64,000 nucleotides of DNA from Musa acuminata AAA Group (taxonomy: Eukaryota > Streptophyta > Magnoliopsida > Zingiberales > Musaceae), in NCBI RefSeq assembly GCF_036884655.1, contig NC_088330.1:29335501-29399500 (forward strand). Reading direction: 5' to 3'. Both the position numbers and the translations under genes were made by a program. The notes under the pieces are model-generated. The model was not told the origin of the DNA. It was given only the letters and a program-made list of their open reading frames with translations, and did no database searches. This document shows, one piece after another, positions 37,378 through 49,371 of the stretch; positions within the stretch are counted from its first letter, which is position 1; each line of letters opens with the position of its first letter.

Positions 37378-38793
37378 TGTTGGGAAACCTAGGGTAGCGT
37401 CATATGTGTAGCGAAAGAACATAAAACAAAATTTTAAATTTCCTATAGTTAAAGTTTCTCATCGTCGTACGAAGATTGATGCGCAAAAATCCATAAAACC
37501 GAAAACTACGTTTATATAAAAGATATATTACCTAGGAAAATCATATATCTCTAAAATCCTATAGATTTATGGGAGATGAGGAAGGAAGTCAACTGTTCTT
37601 CTCTCTAGCGGTGATTAACACAATAGATACAGCGAAGACTCTCCTTAAATCACTGTACGATCCTCCTCTCCACATGCACCATGTGATCAAGAAGGGGTCG
37701 ACCCTTCTTGTTGTCCACACATCCCAAAGTGGGACTGTTGCTTGAGGAGAAGAGAGAGAGAAGAGTATAGGAGATGACAGCCAAAAGGGTCTAGCCCATG
37801 CCCCTTTGGTTCCCTCCTATTTATAGATGTCTCTATCAACTTAACCCTAATAGATTCTGCCCTATTGGGTACTATATCTCCATCCAACTACCCAAGCCTC
37901 TTAGATTAGTGGATCTCTACCAAATAATCTCTCATTCGCTCTTATTGGATCTTATTTATAAGATCCAATAATTCAAGGGCTTATTGGATATCCAATAAGA
38001 TAGGGGCTCCATCAAATCTCTACTTGTCGCAACACCTACCATATATGCATGACCCTCTAAGCCCAATATCAAGTTGGCCATGAGTCATATATATCAGAAC
38101 TCCTTCTAACTCAATGAATTATTATCTCTATAATGATTCACTCGACTCATCGACTACGGATATACTAGGCCACTACGTCGTACTCCCCAAACGATACAGG
38201 AGAATCCAATCTATTGGACTTATCTGTCCTCAGTTACTATGTATCTATAGTCCCTCATCCATCTAATATTCCAGAGACCATATACTAGCATGGTACTGTC
38301 AGGCCCATACAAAATCTACTTGAGTCTCGCTCTAATCGGATTCTCTCAGAGAACTCATTCTCTCTCAATCCGAATGACCCTAGCTAGGGATTTACCTGAG
38401 CAAGAATACTTGAGATATTTCTATCATGATACCGAGAGTAGATTATCCTCTATCAACACTTAATTGCCCTCGTAAGGCTGGTTGCCACTCCCGATAATCG
38501 ATCGTGCTAGCACATCAATCTATCCATCATATGAACAGGTATATAGCACGCCAATCTATCTGGTTATCTCAATATCTTTCTTGAGTAACTTACGACCAAG
38601 ATTATTTAGGGTTTGTGTTTAAAGATGAATCTGTCTCATTATCGATTCTCATCGCACAAATATATGGATATCACAATATATTCAATAGGCAATATAAAGT
38701 GAGAAAAACATTAAATAAATAATAAGCAAAAAGAGTGTGTATCATATGTATCATCACTCATGTGATTGACTTGTATGGCATATATGACTAGCA
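37378..38793 (-). repeat. Inverted LTR, related to the copia 3' LTR
   Basis: On the minus strand it begins TGCTAGTCATATATGCCATA and ends GGTTTCCCAACA. It follows the LTR at 39,551-41,224 throughout, with shared words such as AGGGCAATTAAGTGTTGATA and GAGGATAATC. It is clearly diverged from the plus-strand LTR, so it came from another family member. Its flanks (CTCAT and CAGGT) do not form a target-site duplication. Confidence 0.8.
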
Positions 38794-39550
38794 CAGGTCT
38801 TATTAGAAGTATGCCCCCAAAGACTCCTATAGAAAGGGCAAACATGGATAGGATACCTTATGCCTCAATGATAGGATCTATCATGTATATTATGCTATAT
38901 GTCAGGCTTGATGTAGTGCATGCTCTAAGTGTTACTAGTAGATATCAAGCAGATCTAGGTTTAAAACACTAGTAGGTAGTAAAGTATATCATTAAGTAAT
39001 TGAGAAGGACTAATGAGCTTTTACCGGTATATGAAAAAACAAGCCTTAAGATTGAAGGCTACATGGACTCGAGTTTCTAGTCTGATGTTGATGATAGCAA
39101 GTCTAACTTAAGATATGTATTCACCGTGAATGGAAGAGCAGTTTGCTAGAAGAATTCCAAGCAAGATACCATTGCTGACTTGACCACAGAGGCAGAGTAC
39201 ATTACTACGATAGAAGTAGCAAAGGAGGGAATCTAAATGAATAAGTTCATCATAGATCTGTGAGTCGTACTAGGCGGTGAGGAGTTGATTCTCTTATATT
39301 GCGACAACAACAGGGTGATTGCTCAAGCAAAGGAACCCATGTCTCATTAGAAGTCTAAAAATATTCTGATGAGATTCTATCTGATTAGAGAGATTGTGGC
39401 CCATAAATATATAGTAGTGAAAAGAGTTTTATCTAAAGATAACATCACAGATCCACTAACAAAGCCATTATCTCAGATCGTATTTGAGAGTCACCGGGGT
39501 TTGATGGGAATTGTACATATATGTAATTGGCTTTAGGTCCAACGAGAGAT

Positions 39551-41224
39551 TGCTAGTCATAGGTGCCCTACAAGCCAATCACGTGAGTAATGACACGTAT
39601 GACATGCTATGTAGTCTTTTTGCTTATTATTATTATTGACATATTCTCAATTTATGTTGCTTGTTGCATATATTATAATGTCCTTGGATCTATGCAATGA
39701 GAATTGGATCATGATGAGATCATAATAATGAGATCAATCCACCTATAAACACAAACCATGAATATTCTCGGTCATAGGTTACTCGATAGGGACATCTAGA
39801 TAGTCGAACATATTAGTGTACTATATACCCATCCATATGATAGAGGCGACTAGTCTCATAGCTGCTTATGTGGAGACAATAGGGATATAGTACAAGTGTC
39901 CATTGGAGAATAAATTTAACAAATGATCTGCTCATGGAATACTAGATGGTTGATGATACCTCATTATCAGTTAATGATTCTATGGTCCTAATTATGTGTC
40001 TAGTCTTTAAACTTGAGATACTAAGGATGTCTTATATGAATATTCCACTCTTTAATACGGGACTTATAGGTCTAGAAGTTTCAAATCTAGCACAACTAGT
40101 CATCGAGAGTGGTAACCAACCTTACGAGGGCAATTGAGTGTCGATAGAGGATCATTCGCTCTCGGTGTCAAGAGAGAAATATCTTATGTATTCTCGCTCA
40201 AGTAAATCTCTAGCTAAAGTCATTTGGATTGAGAGAGAAAGGAGTTCTCTAAGAGAATCTGATTAGAGCGAGACTCGAGTATATTCCATATAGGCCTGAC
40301 AGTACTATACTTGGTACACGGTCTCTAGGATATTAGATGGATGAGGGATTATAAATACATGTAACTAAAGGCAAATAGGTACAATAGATTGGATCCCCTT
40401 GTATCGTCTACGGACTATGATATAGTGGTCTAGTACGTCTATAGTCGATGAGTTGAGTGAATTATTATGAAGATAATAATTCACTAAATCAGGAGTTCTA
40501 ATAGGTACAACTCACAACCAGCTCGGTATTGGGCCTAGATGGTCATACACATATGGTATGTGTTGCGATGAGTAGAGATTTGAATATGAGATATTTGCAA
40601 ACATCTTATCTTATTGGTTATCCAATAAGTCCCTGAATTATTGGATCCTGTGGATGAAATCCAATAAGAGCTAATAAGAGATTATTGGATAGAGATCAAC
40701 TAATCTAAGAAGCTTGGATAATTGGATATAGATCCAGTACTCAATCTGTTAGGGTTAAGTAGCAGGAACCTCTACAAATAGGAGGGGCCAAAAGGTGACA
40801 TAGGCTAGTCTCCTCTTGGCCGCCCCTCCTATTCTCCTCCCTCTCCTCTCCCCCTCAGTCGGCAGTCCTTACTTGGGGCGTATGGACAGTAAGAAGGTTC
40901 GGCCCCTTCTTAAAGACAACGCAATCTTATGTTGCGCATGGAGAGGATGATCGTGTTGTGATTTGAGGAGCATCATCGTCGCATCTACCATATGGATTAC
41001 TGCTAGAGAGGAGGACAATCGACCTCTTTCATCCTCTCCTATAGATCTAGGACTTTTCTGTGATCTCCCTAGGTAACACATCTCACATGATATGCATAGT
41101 TTTTCGATTTTATGATTTCTCACGTGCCAATTATTGCACAACGATAAGATATTTTTCTTTAGGAGATCTAGGTTTTCGTTTTCTATTCTTCCATTGTGCT
41201 TGTGATGCTTTGATCAGATTTCCT
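39551..41224 (+). repeat. 3' LTR of the Tork/Angela-like copia
   Basis: It starts TGCTAGTCATAGGTGCCCTA after the polypurine region and ends near GATCAGATTTCCTAC. A CTACAAATAGGAGGGG TATA-like site lies near 40,773, followed by a CT-rich stretch. The boundary at the right end is placed by comparison with the inverted copy. Confidence 0.75.
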
Positions 41225-44200
41225 ACTTGCTTGTGTGGCTACAAGGTTATCCCTTAAAAGCTGAATAATCTTATCTTTGTCAAATAATTTCTTATCCACT
41301 TGATCAGCTTTAGAGGAGCTGGGTACATATTTTATAATTATAGGTGGGGTTTGATTATAAACTGCTTCAAAGGGAGTTATTTTAATAGAAGAATACTAGG
41401 AAGTAGTATACCAACACTCTGTCCAGAGAAGTCATTTAGTCCATTCCTTCAACTTGTCATTGGTAAAGCATACGAGATAATTTTCTAGGCACCTGTTTAC
41501 TACTTAAATTTACCCATATGTTTGTAGATGATAAGTAGTACTCATATTCAGCTGGGTACCTTATAAACAAAAAAGCTCCATCTAAAAGTTGCTAGTAAAA
41601 CCCTATCTCTATCACTAATAATGGAATGAAGAATCACATGCAATTTAGCTATGTTCTTAACAAAAATACGAGCAACACTTGTGGCAGTATAAGGATGTTA
41701 TAAAGCACAAAAATGAGCATACTTCATAAGCCAATTCACAACTACAAATATAGTACTTTTTCCTTGTGATAGTGGGAGCCATCAATAAAGTCCATGGATA
41801 TGTCGGTCCAAGCAACATCAGGAATAGAGAGGGGTTAAAGCAAACCTAGGTTAGCTACTGTCTCACTTTTGTGGCATTAACAAACATCACATTCAGCAAT
41901 AAATTTCTTAATAAAATTTTTCATACCCTTCAGGTAGAAAAGTTGTCGGACTCATCTATAAGTGCAGAGATATCCTGAATGATCAACAATTGATGATGAA
42001 TGGAACTTCTTCAAAATTATCACATGGTAAGAAGAATGTGGTGCTACAACTATTCGACCTTTATAGCGCAAGTCCACCGAATCCCAACTATAATTTGAAA
42101 TAGAACTTAGAGCTTCTTCTAGTCTTTTAATAATATCTTGGATCTCAGGATCGTTTGACCATTCCCTCTTGATAATTTCTAAAGTCTCGCAAGTAGGAAT
42201 AGAGATAGCTACTAGTTCAACTTGTTCTAGAAGGCATGAGAGTGTATCTACAACTAAATTCTCGCTCCCCTTTTTATAAGTAATCTCATAATCGAATCCC
42301 AATAGCTTGGTGACCCATTTTTATTGCTCTAGAGAAGAAATATTTTGCTCTAGAAAATATTTTAGGCTTTTATGATCGGTACATATTTGAAACCGCCAGC
42401 AATTAAGTAGGATCTCCACTTTGTGACTGCATGTACAATTGCTAGCATCTTCTTATCATAAATAGATAAACTTAAATGAGAAGGGGAAAGAGCCTTATTA
42501 GTATAAGTAATGAGCCGACCTTCCTGCATTAATACAACTCCTATACCTACTCCAGAAGCATCAGACTCAATCATAAATAACTTATTAAAATCAGGTAGAG
42601 CAAGCACTGGTGTAGTAGTTATTATAGTATTTAAAGAGTTAAATTCTTGAGTTGCCTCTTCTGACCATCTAAATGCATCTTTCTTCAGAAGTGATGTTAA
42701 GGGGGCATTGATTTTGCCATAATTCTTCACAAACTTTCGGTAATAGCTCAAGTCCCAAGAATCCCTTTAAAGCTTTGATTGATTTCAGAATTGGCCAGTC
42801 TTTCATCGCTTAGATTTTTTTAAGGATCAACTCTAACACCCCTTTAAGAGATGATATGGTCGAGATACTCAACCTCTGATTGCACAAAGCTGCATTTTGA
42901 TTTCTTGACAGAAAGATAATACTCACGAAGGATAATAAAGACAGTCTGTAAATATAATAAATGACTCCCCAAGGAGAGACAATATATCAGAATATCATCA
43001 AAGAAAATCATAATAAACTTACAGAGATGAGCCTGGAATATATCATTCATTAAACTCTGAAAGGTAGAGGGTGCATTGATTAACTCAAAAGGTATTATCA
43101 AAAATTAATAGTGGCTGCTATGTGTTCTAAAGGTAGTTTTTTGAATATCATCTTCATGCACTCTGATTTGGTGATAGCCCAATTGTTGGTCCAATTTAGT
43201 GAAAACGTGGGCTCCTCCCAATTCATCCAAAAGCTCATATACCACTAGAATATGATATTTGTCTTTCACCGTAATGTTGCTTAGTGCTTTGTAGTCCATA
43301 TACATTTGTCATTAGCCATCCTTCTTTCTTACCAGTAGGACTATGGAGGAATATGGGTTGACACTAGCTCTTATGGCCCCTATTTCTAGCATCTCTTTGA
43401 TAATCTTCTCTATCTTTACCTTTTAAAAATGTGGATATCTATAGAGTTGGACGTTGGTTGGTGCTCTCCCTGGTAATATCAAAATTCGGTGATCATGAGG
43501 TCAAAGAGGTGGGAGTCCTTGTGGCTCTGCAAGTATATATGCAAACTCTTTGAGCAATGATTTGACATCTTCGATCTGGTTGTGCACTACCGCTTCCTTT
43601 TCAATGCTCTACAATTGTACTAATAATCTGGTGTGTCTTTCGAAGAACCCTCTCCATCTAATAACTAGTGATAGTTATGACCTTACTTCCACGTCTTCCC
43701 TTTAAGATCATATATTTTTCATTAATAAAAAATTTCATGATTAGGTTAGAAAAATTTCAAGAAACATCACCTAAGGTTAATAGTCATTCAATTCCAAGCA
43801 CCACTTCATAGTTTTCCAAGGGTAGCAAAAAGAAATCCACAAGCAATTCCTAGCCCTACATAATTAGTTTTATCTTCGAACACTTGCTATCACAGGTTAG
43901 AATCCATTCATCAATAACCTTTACTTCAAATTTGACACAACCTTCAATATGGTAAGCCAATCGAGCAGCAACCTTATTATCCATAAAATTATTAGTGCTA
44001 CTAGTATCAATCAAAATAGTAACCGGTTGATGTCTCAAAGTTCCTCTAACTTTCATAGTTTGCAGGTTAGAGTAGCCGACCAATGCATGCGTTATATGTG
44101 TGATAGATTCAATATCTTCATCAGTATCCATACCTTCATGATCAAAGTCCACATCATCAGCTTTCGGTTCCTCCTCGATCGGCTCAATTATCAGAAGCTC

Positions 44201-45214
44201 TCCTTGTTTGCATCGGTGCTCCTTACTCTACTTTTTATCACAATACCAGCACAAACCCTTCACTGATCTTTCCTTGAGTTCTTCTTGGGTTAGTTTTCGG
44301 GTGTTAGGGTTTCGGCTAGGAGTTGATGGGGTGGGTGTTTTGCTAATCACCTGTTTGTTGACACTTCTATTTCGGTAATTCTTCATGATAATTTTTTCCT
44401 CATGCAAACATACAAATGAGATCGCAATGGTCATAGAGCGGGGTTAGCAAGCCTTAACTTCACACCGGATATATGGATTATGTCTTTCGATAAATGTATC
44501 CACCAGTTGCCATTCGTACCAGTCTTTGACTTGATTTGACAATCATTCAAATAGACTTTGATATTTTAGTACTATAGAGATTTGACAAATTTTGACGAGC
44601 TGCCCATCAACATTCTAGTATTCAGATGGTTCAAAGCGAACAAGAAGTCTTCTCTTGAATTACTCCCACGAGAGGATCCCGTGATAGGTTACGTACCAAT
44701 TATACCATTGAATTGCATCTCCATCTAATTGAATTGAAGTTATTTCCAACTTAGATTCTTTTAGAGTTCCATGAAAGCGAAAAAAAAATTTCTACCCTAG
44801 AGATCTAACTGGTTGGATCCCTATCTTCCTATCTTGGAAATTCCACCTTCATGCGTGGGTTGCTTATGTCATGTTCTTGGTACCTTTTTCCTATGTCTCT
44901 AGATCAATTCAATGTCGGACTTGAGCCCTTAACTTGTTGAAACTTACTGAAGTTCTCCAATAGGCTCCTTTTGAAATAGTTAAGGGCTTTTTACAGTTAG
45001 TTCTCAATTTTGGCTTCCAAGACTTCTAGTTGGCTTTCATTGAATTGTTGGTAGCCATTGCGTAGGACTACAGATCTATAATTCCCAACTCCTATTTCTG
45101 GTGTCAAGTCAAGGGCATCGGCACTAGCCTATTTGGTGCAGCTACTGTGACACTGGTCGGTTGCAGCACTGAAGGCATGAAAGATCATTGCAAGGATGCT
45201 GAGGTAGCCTTGGA

Positions 45215-45800
45215 CGCTGAGAGCAGCATGAGGGCTCACTATAGTTGCTGCGTGGAGGGCGCGTAGCTAGAGGGCAGCATTGGTGGCTCGATTAGGAGGC
45301 AGTGGCAGAGTCGAGAGTAGTGTGAGGGCTTATTGCGGTCGCTGCATGGAGGACGCGCTGCTGGAGGGCAGCGTCGATGGTGCGACTAGGAAGTAGCGGA
45401 GGCGTGGTTGTTGTAGTGGGAATGCTGAGGGTCACGATTGGGAGCAGCTTCGGTCACATGGTTGGGATAGGACGTTGGAGATCTCACAGTTGGGACAAGA
45501 CGCTGGTGATCCTGGTCGGGCCGATGAGGGGGGGTGGTCCACTCGCTGTCGCCACTGTTTGAGGTGTTTGGGAGGGCACATGGATGAGATGGCAAGCAAC
45601 GGGCAGTGGGCAGAGAAGTAAGATCAAACAGTTGGGAATCAACGCAGAGTCAAGAGCAGTGTGAGGGCTCATTGCGGTCGCTATGCGGAGGACACGCGGC
45701 TGGTGGGTAGCGTCGATGGCGTGACTAGGAGGCAGCGGTGGAGGCACGATCATTGCAGCAAGAATGTCGAGCGATTGGTGTGGGGAGTTACAGTAGAAAT
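45215..45800. repeat. Degenerate tandem repeats in the gypsy leader
   Basis: Three related blocks starting near 45,220, 45,305 and 45,650 share GTGAGGGCTCATTGCGGTCGC-like and GAGGACGCG...GGGCAGCGTCGATGG patterns. The region is unusually GC-rich for the surroundings. The open frames in it on both strands reflect repeat composition and are not genes. Confidence 0.65.
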
Positions 45801-45827
45801 GTCAAGGATCACAACTCTGATACTAGA

Positions 45828-46169
45828 TGGTAAGACTCTTAGGGTTTTACCTTAGAAGAAGGGAAAGAAAGGGATAATATCATTTTAAGAGGATCGACCT
45901 CCTTGATCGCTTTGAGGGGAATGACCTCCTAGGGTTTGCCAAAGGCTACAAAGTATTTCCTTGATAGCCAAAAAAAGCAGATACATCCCTATTTATAGAG
46001 TTCCACCCCTTAGTCTACTAGGACTTGGACTCCTAATCAAAATAACAAATCTCAACTAGACCTTTAGCTGACTAGAAGGCCTAGCCAACTCCTACTGGAA
46101 CTATAGAACTCAAGAGAATATGTTCTTTATATTAGTTTAAGACTCAAGAGAATTCAGAGGATCCTAACA
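45828..46169 (-). repeat. 5' LTR of the minus-strand gypsy (342 bp)
   Basis: On the minus strand it starts TGTTAGGATCCTCTGAATTC and ends TCTTACCA, two bases before the primer site. It has a TATA box near 45,998. The start matches the remnant at 36,546-36,606. Confidence 0.8.
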
Positions 46170-47930
46170 AAATTTTATAAGAAAGAACTCAACTACATTT
46201 ATGTTTTATGTTCTTGAGCTTATAGCTTTGTCGTGCATATTAATGATATAATCTTGAATTTATCAAATATGGTCATACTGAATCTTAGTTAATTCTTTCA
46301 TTAATATATCAACCAATGACTTATTAATAAATTTAAATTAAACTTTAAATATTCCATGGTGCTAGCTGTAGATTATAATGAAATCTAAATATTATTAGTA
46401 ATTATCATAAAACTAAGTCTTTAGACATTTTTTGATCATTTATCTCAATTATTTATTTTATAGGATTTCAATAGTTATATCTATGATACTTTCAACGAGT
46501 TTGAATAAGGTCTAACTTACTCAGTATAAATTGCATATATTTAAGCTATTTATAATAATCTAATCTAAAAAATAATATAGTGTTATTTATAAGAATGCAA
46601 TGGTGGAAGTAACACTGTAACAAAATAATATAATATTAATATTTTTAATTTTTTAATAAATATTAAACTATTGATATCATCTCTATTTCACCCAAATGTG
46701 AGAAATTAATATCTTTAGTATTCACATAAAATTATTTATGAAGGAATGATATAATTCTTGTAGAATAGTATTACTATATTTGGATATACAACCTTGAGCT
46801 ATAACGATATTCAAAACAATATCATCTTATCTCGTCATATAATTATTCGAAGTAAATACTCATTTAAGATTATATAAATCTTCTAATTATGTGTCATTAT
46901 GAATATTATTTTTTCTAATATCATTTAGAACTTTTTTTAATATAATTTTATAAGTTATTGGTTTAGGCCATTTTAATGGCTACAACACTAATATAATAAA
47001 ATATAATTTAAAATATTTTATAAATGATAAAATATTTATTATAATTTATATCCTATAAGTTTCTCATTTAATGCTACTTTGGCAACTACTAATCAGATAA
47101 AACTAAGGGATATGAGTTACAAATAATATTCTTAATTTTTTTTACCTAATTTATGTTGAAATAATTCAATAATAATAATAATCATAATTATTATTGAACA
47201 TTAATCAACATAAAAAAAACTCAAATGATAACTGTAATCATGATGAATTATAAATCATATATTTTATGTGAAAAATATATATTATTTCATATTTTCAAAT
47301 ATATGCATGTGAATAATCAAATAAATATCCAAGAATAATAATTATATTTTTAATTATCTCATGTAAAATTTTATTAATATGTCATATAAGAAAACTATTA
47401 AAAAATCATGATTTATATTTTTTTAAAACTATACATGAAACCCTTAAACTAGTCAACCCTATTTAATTAGATAGACCCAGAATTGGATTATCCAAATTGG
47501 GCTCAAAGATTTAGACTAATCATCCGTCCAATTAAGTCTATCAAAATTAAAATTGATCAAAGTGATTAAAATTTGTCTTTTCCCCAATTTATCAAAACTT
47601 CAATTGCATATTCTCTTTCTGCCATTTCTTCTTTCAACTCGAAGCAACAAAACAAAGAAAGAGACCCTTTCTCATTCGGTGACTAGCGACCTCACTAGTC
47701 ACTGTAACCTACCGCTATGTTATTCACTAATGAAACACCTCCATGGTACACCATTGAGTGAGCGTTGATGATGGATCATCCCACCATGCGACCATGCACA
47801 AACGCCAACCAGTGACCCTTGCGGTCATCGTGGTGTGTGATTGTGCCCATGCGTCCACTATGTAATTGTTGGGAATCGTGGCTTTGGCATCTAATTGACA
47901 TCGATCGCGACTAGCAAATGCTGTAATGGT
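46170..47930. other. AT-rich region without a gene
   Basis: It is very AT-rich to about 47,450, then has a segment with GGCCCA/TGGGCT motifs. It may be the internal part of the LTR-type element whose LTR lies at 48,575-49,371, but I find no protein domain in it. Confidence 0.4.
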
Positions 47931-47934
47931 GTTG

Positions 47935-48190
47935 TCGAAGTTGTCGCAGACAATGACACTGTTGCAGCCACCATAAGCAACAACACTAATATAGTTGCTA
48001 CACGTAGCAGAGCTGTTGCAACTGGCATAGGCGGCGACACTTCTACAACCGTCACATGCAACAACTCTACTACAATCGATACACGTAGCAACGCTGTTGC
48101 AATCGATGCACATAGCAATGTTGCTACAGTCGTCGTAGGCAACAGCAATGCTACTGCAATCGTTGCATGTAGTGGAATTATTGTAGCCAC
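47935..48190. repeat. 30-bp-period imperfect minisatellite
   Basis: Repeated words such as GTTGCAATCGATGCACATAGC and GTTGCTACACGTAGCA recur about every 30 bp. The period keeps several frames open on both strands, and the minus-strand frame reads as a 10-residue repeat of the type DCSSVATCI. No start context or splice structure supports a gene. Confidence 0.65.
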
Positions 48191-48574
48191 TTGCGACCAA
48201 GATAGGTCGGCCACTGTAAGGCTGCCGCACCCCATGATTTTTCTGTTGCATACATAGTCATTGCCAGCGATTAGGTTGATAACCACCGACAAGGTCGTCG
48301 CCCTCAATAATACAATTATCAATAATAAGCTATCAATAATGATTCATAGATTATATACGAGGAACCTCGTATTGCCTATAAGCAGGTGATAGGATGGATT
48401 ATATCGAAAAGCATATCGACAACATAAACAAATTATTTAAGTATCGTAAATCAAAATTGAATAATACATTTTCACAAGTGAATGATGCTAATTAATATAT
48501 TTAAATATAAAATATATTTAAAATATTTTTATGATCTAAAGTATTTGATTTCAAAATACGGCTCCAATACTAAT

Positions 48575-49371
48575 TGTAAGCATAAAAACTATAATATACT
48601 ATTATTATGCAAAAGATTTTAATACCAAAAATTAAAATCAAATAATAATATATTAAATATACGATGCATACCTTTCGATACTACTTAGAAAGTTTTTATT
48701 TGATATGTAGGCACACTATCATCGGATTTGAAAGCCATAGTGATGTTGGTTTACAAGAATAGTTGGACTCATCTTTTCATCTCTTTCTATCGTTCAAATA
48801 ATCATTATGAGTGATGGGTTATGGACAAATGAGAAATGAGAGATGATTTATAATCTCTCAATAACTAGTTGTTTTATTATCCTATTCTTTTATAGGTAAG
48901 AATGGAAAATCTAAGATAAATAATTAGAAAAGTCACTCCCATTAAAATTATCTCATAAGGAATTCTACTATAATTAAAATTTCTTTCTATTAACCGATAA
49001 CCATAATCAAAATTCAATCATCTCTATAATATATCTTATCTAATTTGATAAGATAACATAATAATATCATATATAATTAACATATAGATAGTAAAGATAA
49101 TCTGCATAGACTCATATAGCATAAGAGTCATTGGCATAGTAGGATGAATATCACGGAAAACTGATAAAAGAACGTCTTTCGCCTTTAACATAGTTGACAC
49201 AGAAGTCGCTGGCATGGAAAGACCAATATCATGTGTGGCTAGCATAGAAGTAGTGGAAAGGATCTCCGTTGACATAGGTGAGATAGTAGTAGTAAGAGTC
49301 ATTTGCTGCTTCGAGACCTATTTAGTTATGTATTTACTTTAGTTCTTGGTAGCAAGTTCAAGAATATAACA
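48575..49371 (-). repeat. Probable LTR of a minus-strand, domain-less retroelement
   Basis: On the minus strand it runs from TGTTATATTCTTGAACTTGC to ATGCTTACA. It is followed at once by TTAGTATTGGAGCC (48,573-48,560), a decayed TGGTATCAGAGCC primer site. A TATA-like CCTATAAAAGAATAGG lies near 48,889. No second LTR or pol domain was found to the left, so it may be a large retrotransposon derivative or a truncated copy. Confidence 0.45.

Larger units (their letters stand above)
37026..41224 (+). mobile_element. Tork/Angela-like copia remnant with an inverted LTR inside
   Basis: Four blocks can be seen. (1) 37,026-37,380 equals the first 355 bases of the element's 3' LTR. (2) 37,378-38,793 is a full-length related LTR in minus orientation. 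(3) 38,794-39,550 is plus-strand RNase H, with IPYASMIGSIMYIMLYVRLD near 38,850, CDNNRVIAQAKEP near 39,302 and DPLTKPLSQ near 39,450, then the short purine-rich AACGAGAGAT. (4) 39,551-41,224 is the 3' LTR, about 1.67 kb. Gag, protease, integrase and RT are gone. It is inserted in the integrase region of the minus-strand gypsy. Confidence 0.85.
36546..46169 (-). mobile_element. Ty3/gypsy element, minus strand, split by a copia insertion
   Basis: Read on the minus strand: 5' LTR 45,828-46,169 with TATA box CTCTATAAATAGGG; primer site TAGTATCAGAG at 45,825; repetitive leader to about 45,130; gag about 45,130-44,400; a CWYCDKK zinc knuckle remnant near 44,235; protease (44,152-43,856, active-site IDTSST where IDTGST is usual); RT (43,380-42,780, FFDDIL near 43,005); RNase H (42,751-42,200); integrase zinc-binding segment and core (42,150-41,225, WTDISMDFIDG near 41,810). 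The copia insertion follows. The integrase tail resumes at 37,025-36,765 (GDWVF, then SSKIHMVFHVSCFKKK), then the polypurine tract TAAGGGGGAAGAA and a 61-bp LTR remnant. Stops occur throughout. The integrase tail suggests the chromovirus group, though no full chromodomain is seen. Confidence 0.9.

Noticed and set aside
45377..45855. Gly/Val-rich and Pro/His-rich frames as genes
   Set aside because: They fall in the repeated leader of a gypsy element between primer site and gag.
47727..48322. Overlapping frames of 120-174 codons on both strands, possible cysteine-rich protein
   Set aside because: A 30-bp-period repeat explains the open frames on both strands at once. There is no signal peptide or conserved Cys spacing beyond the repeat.
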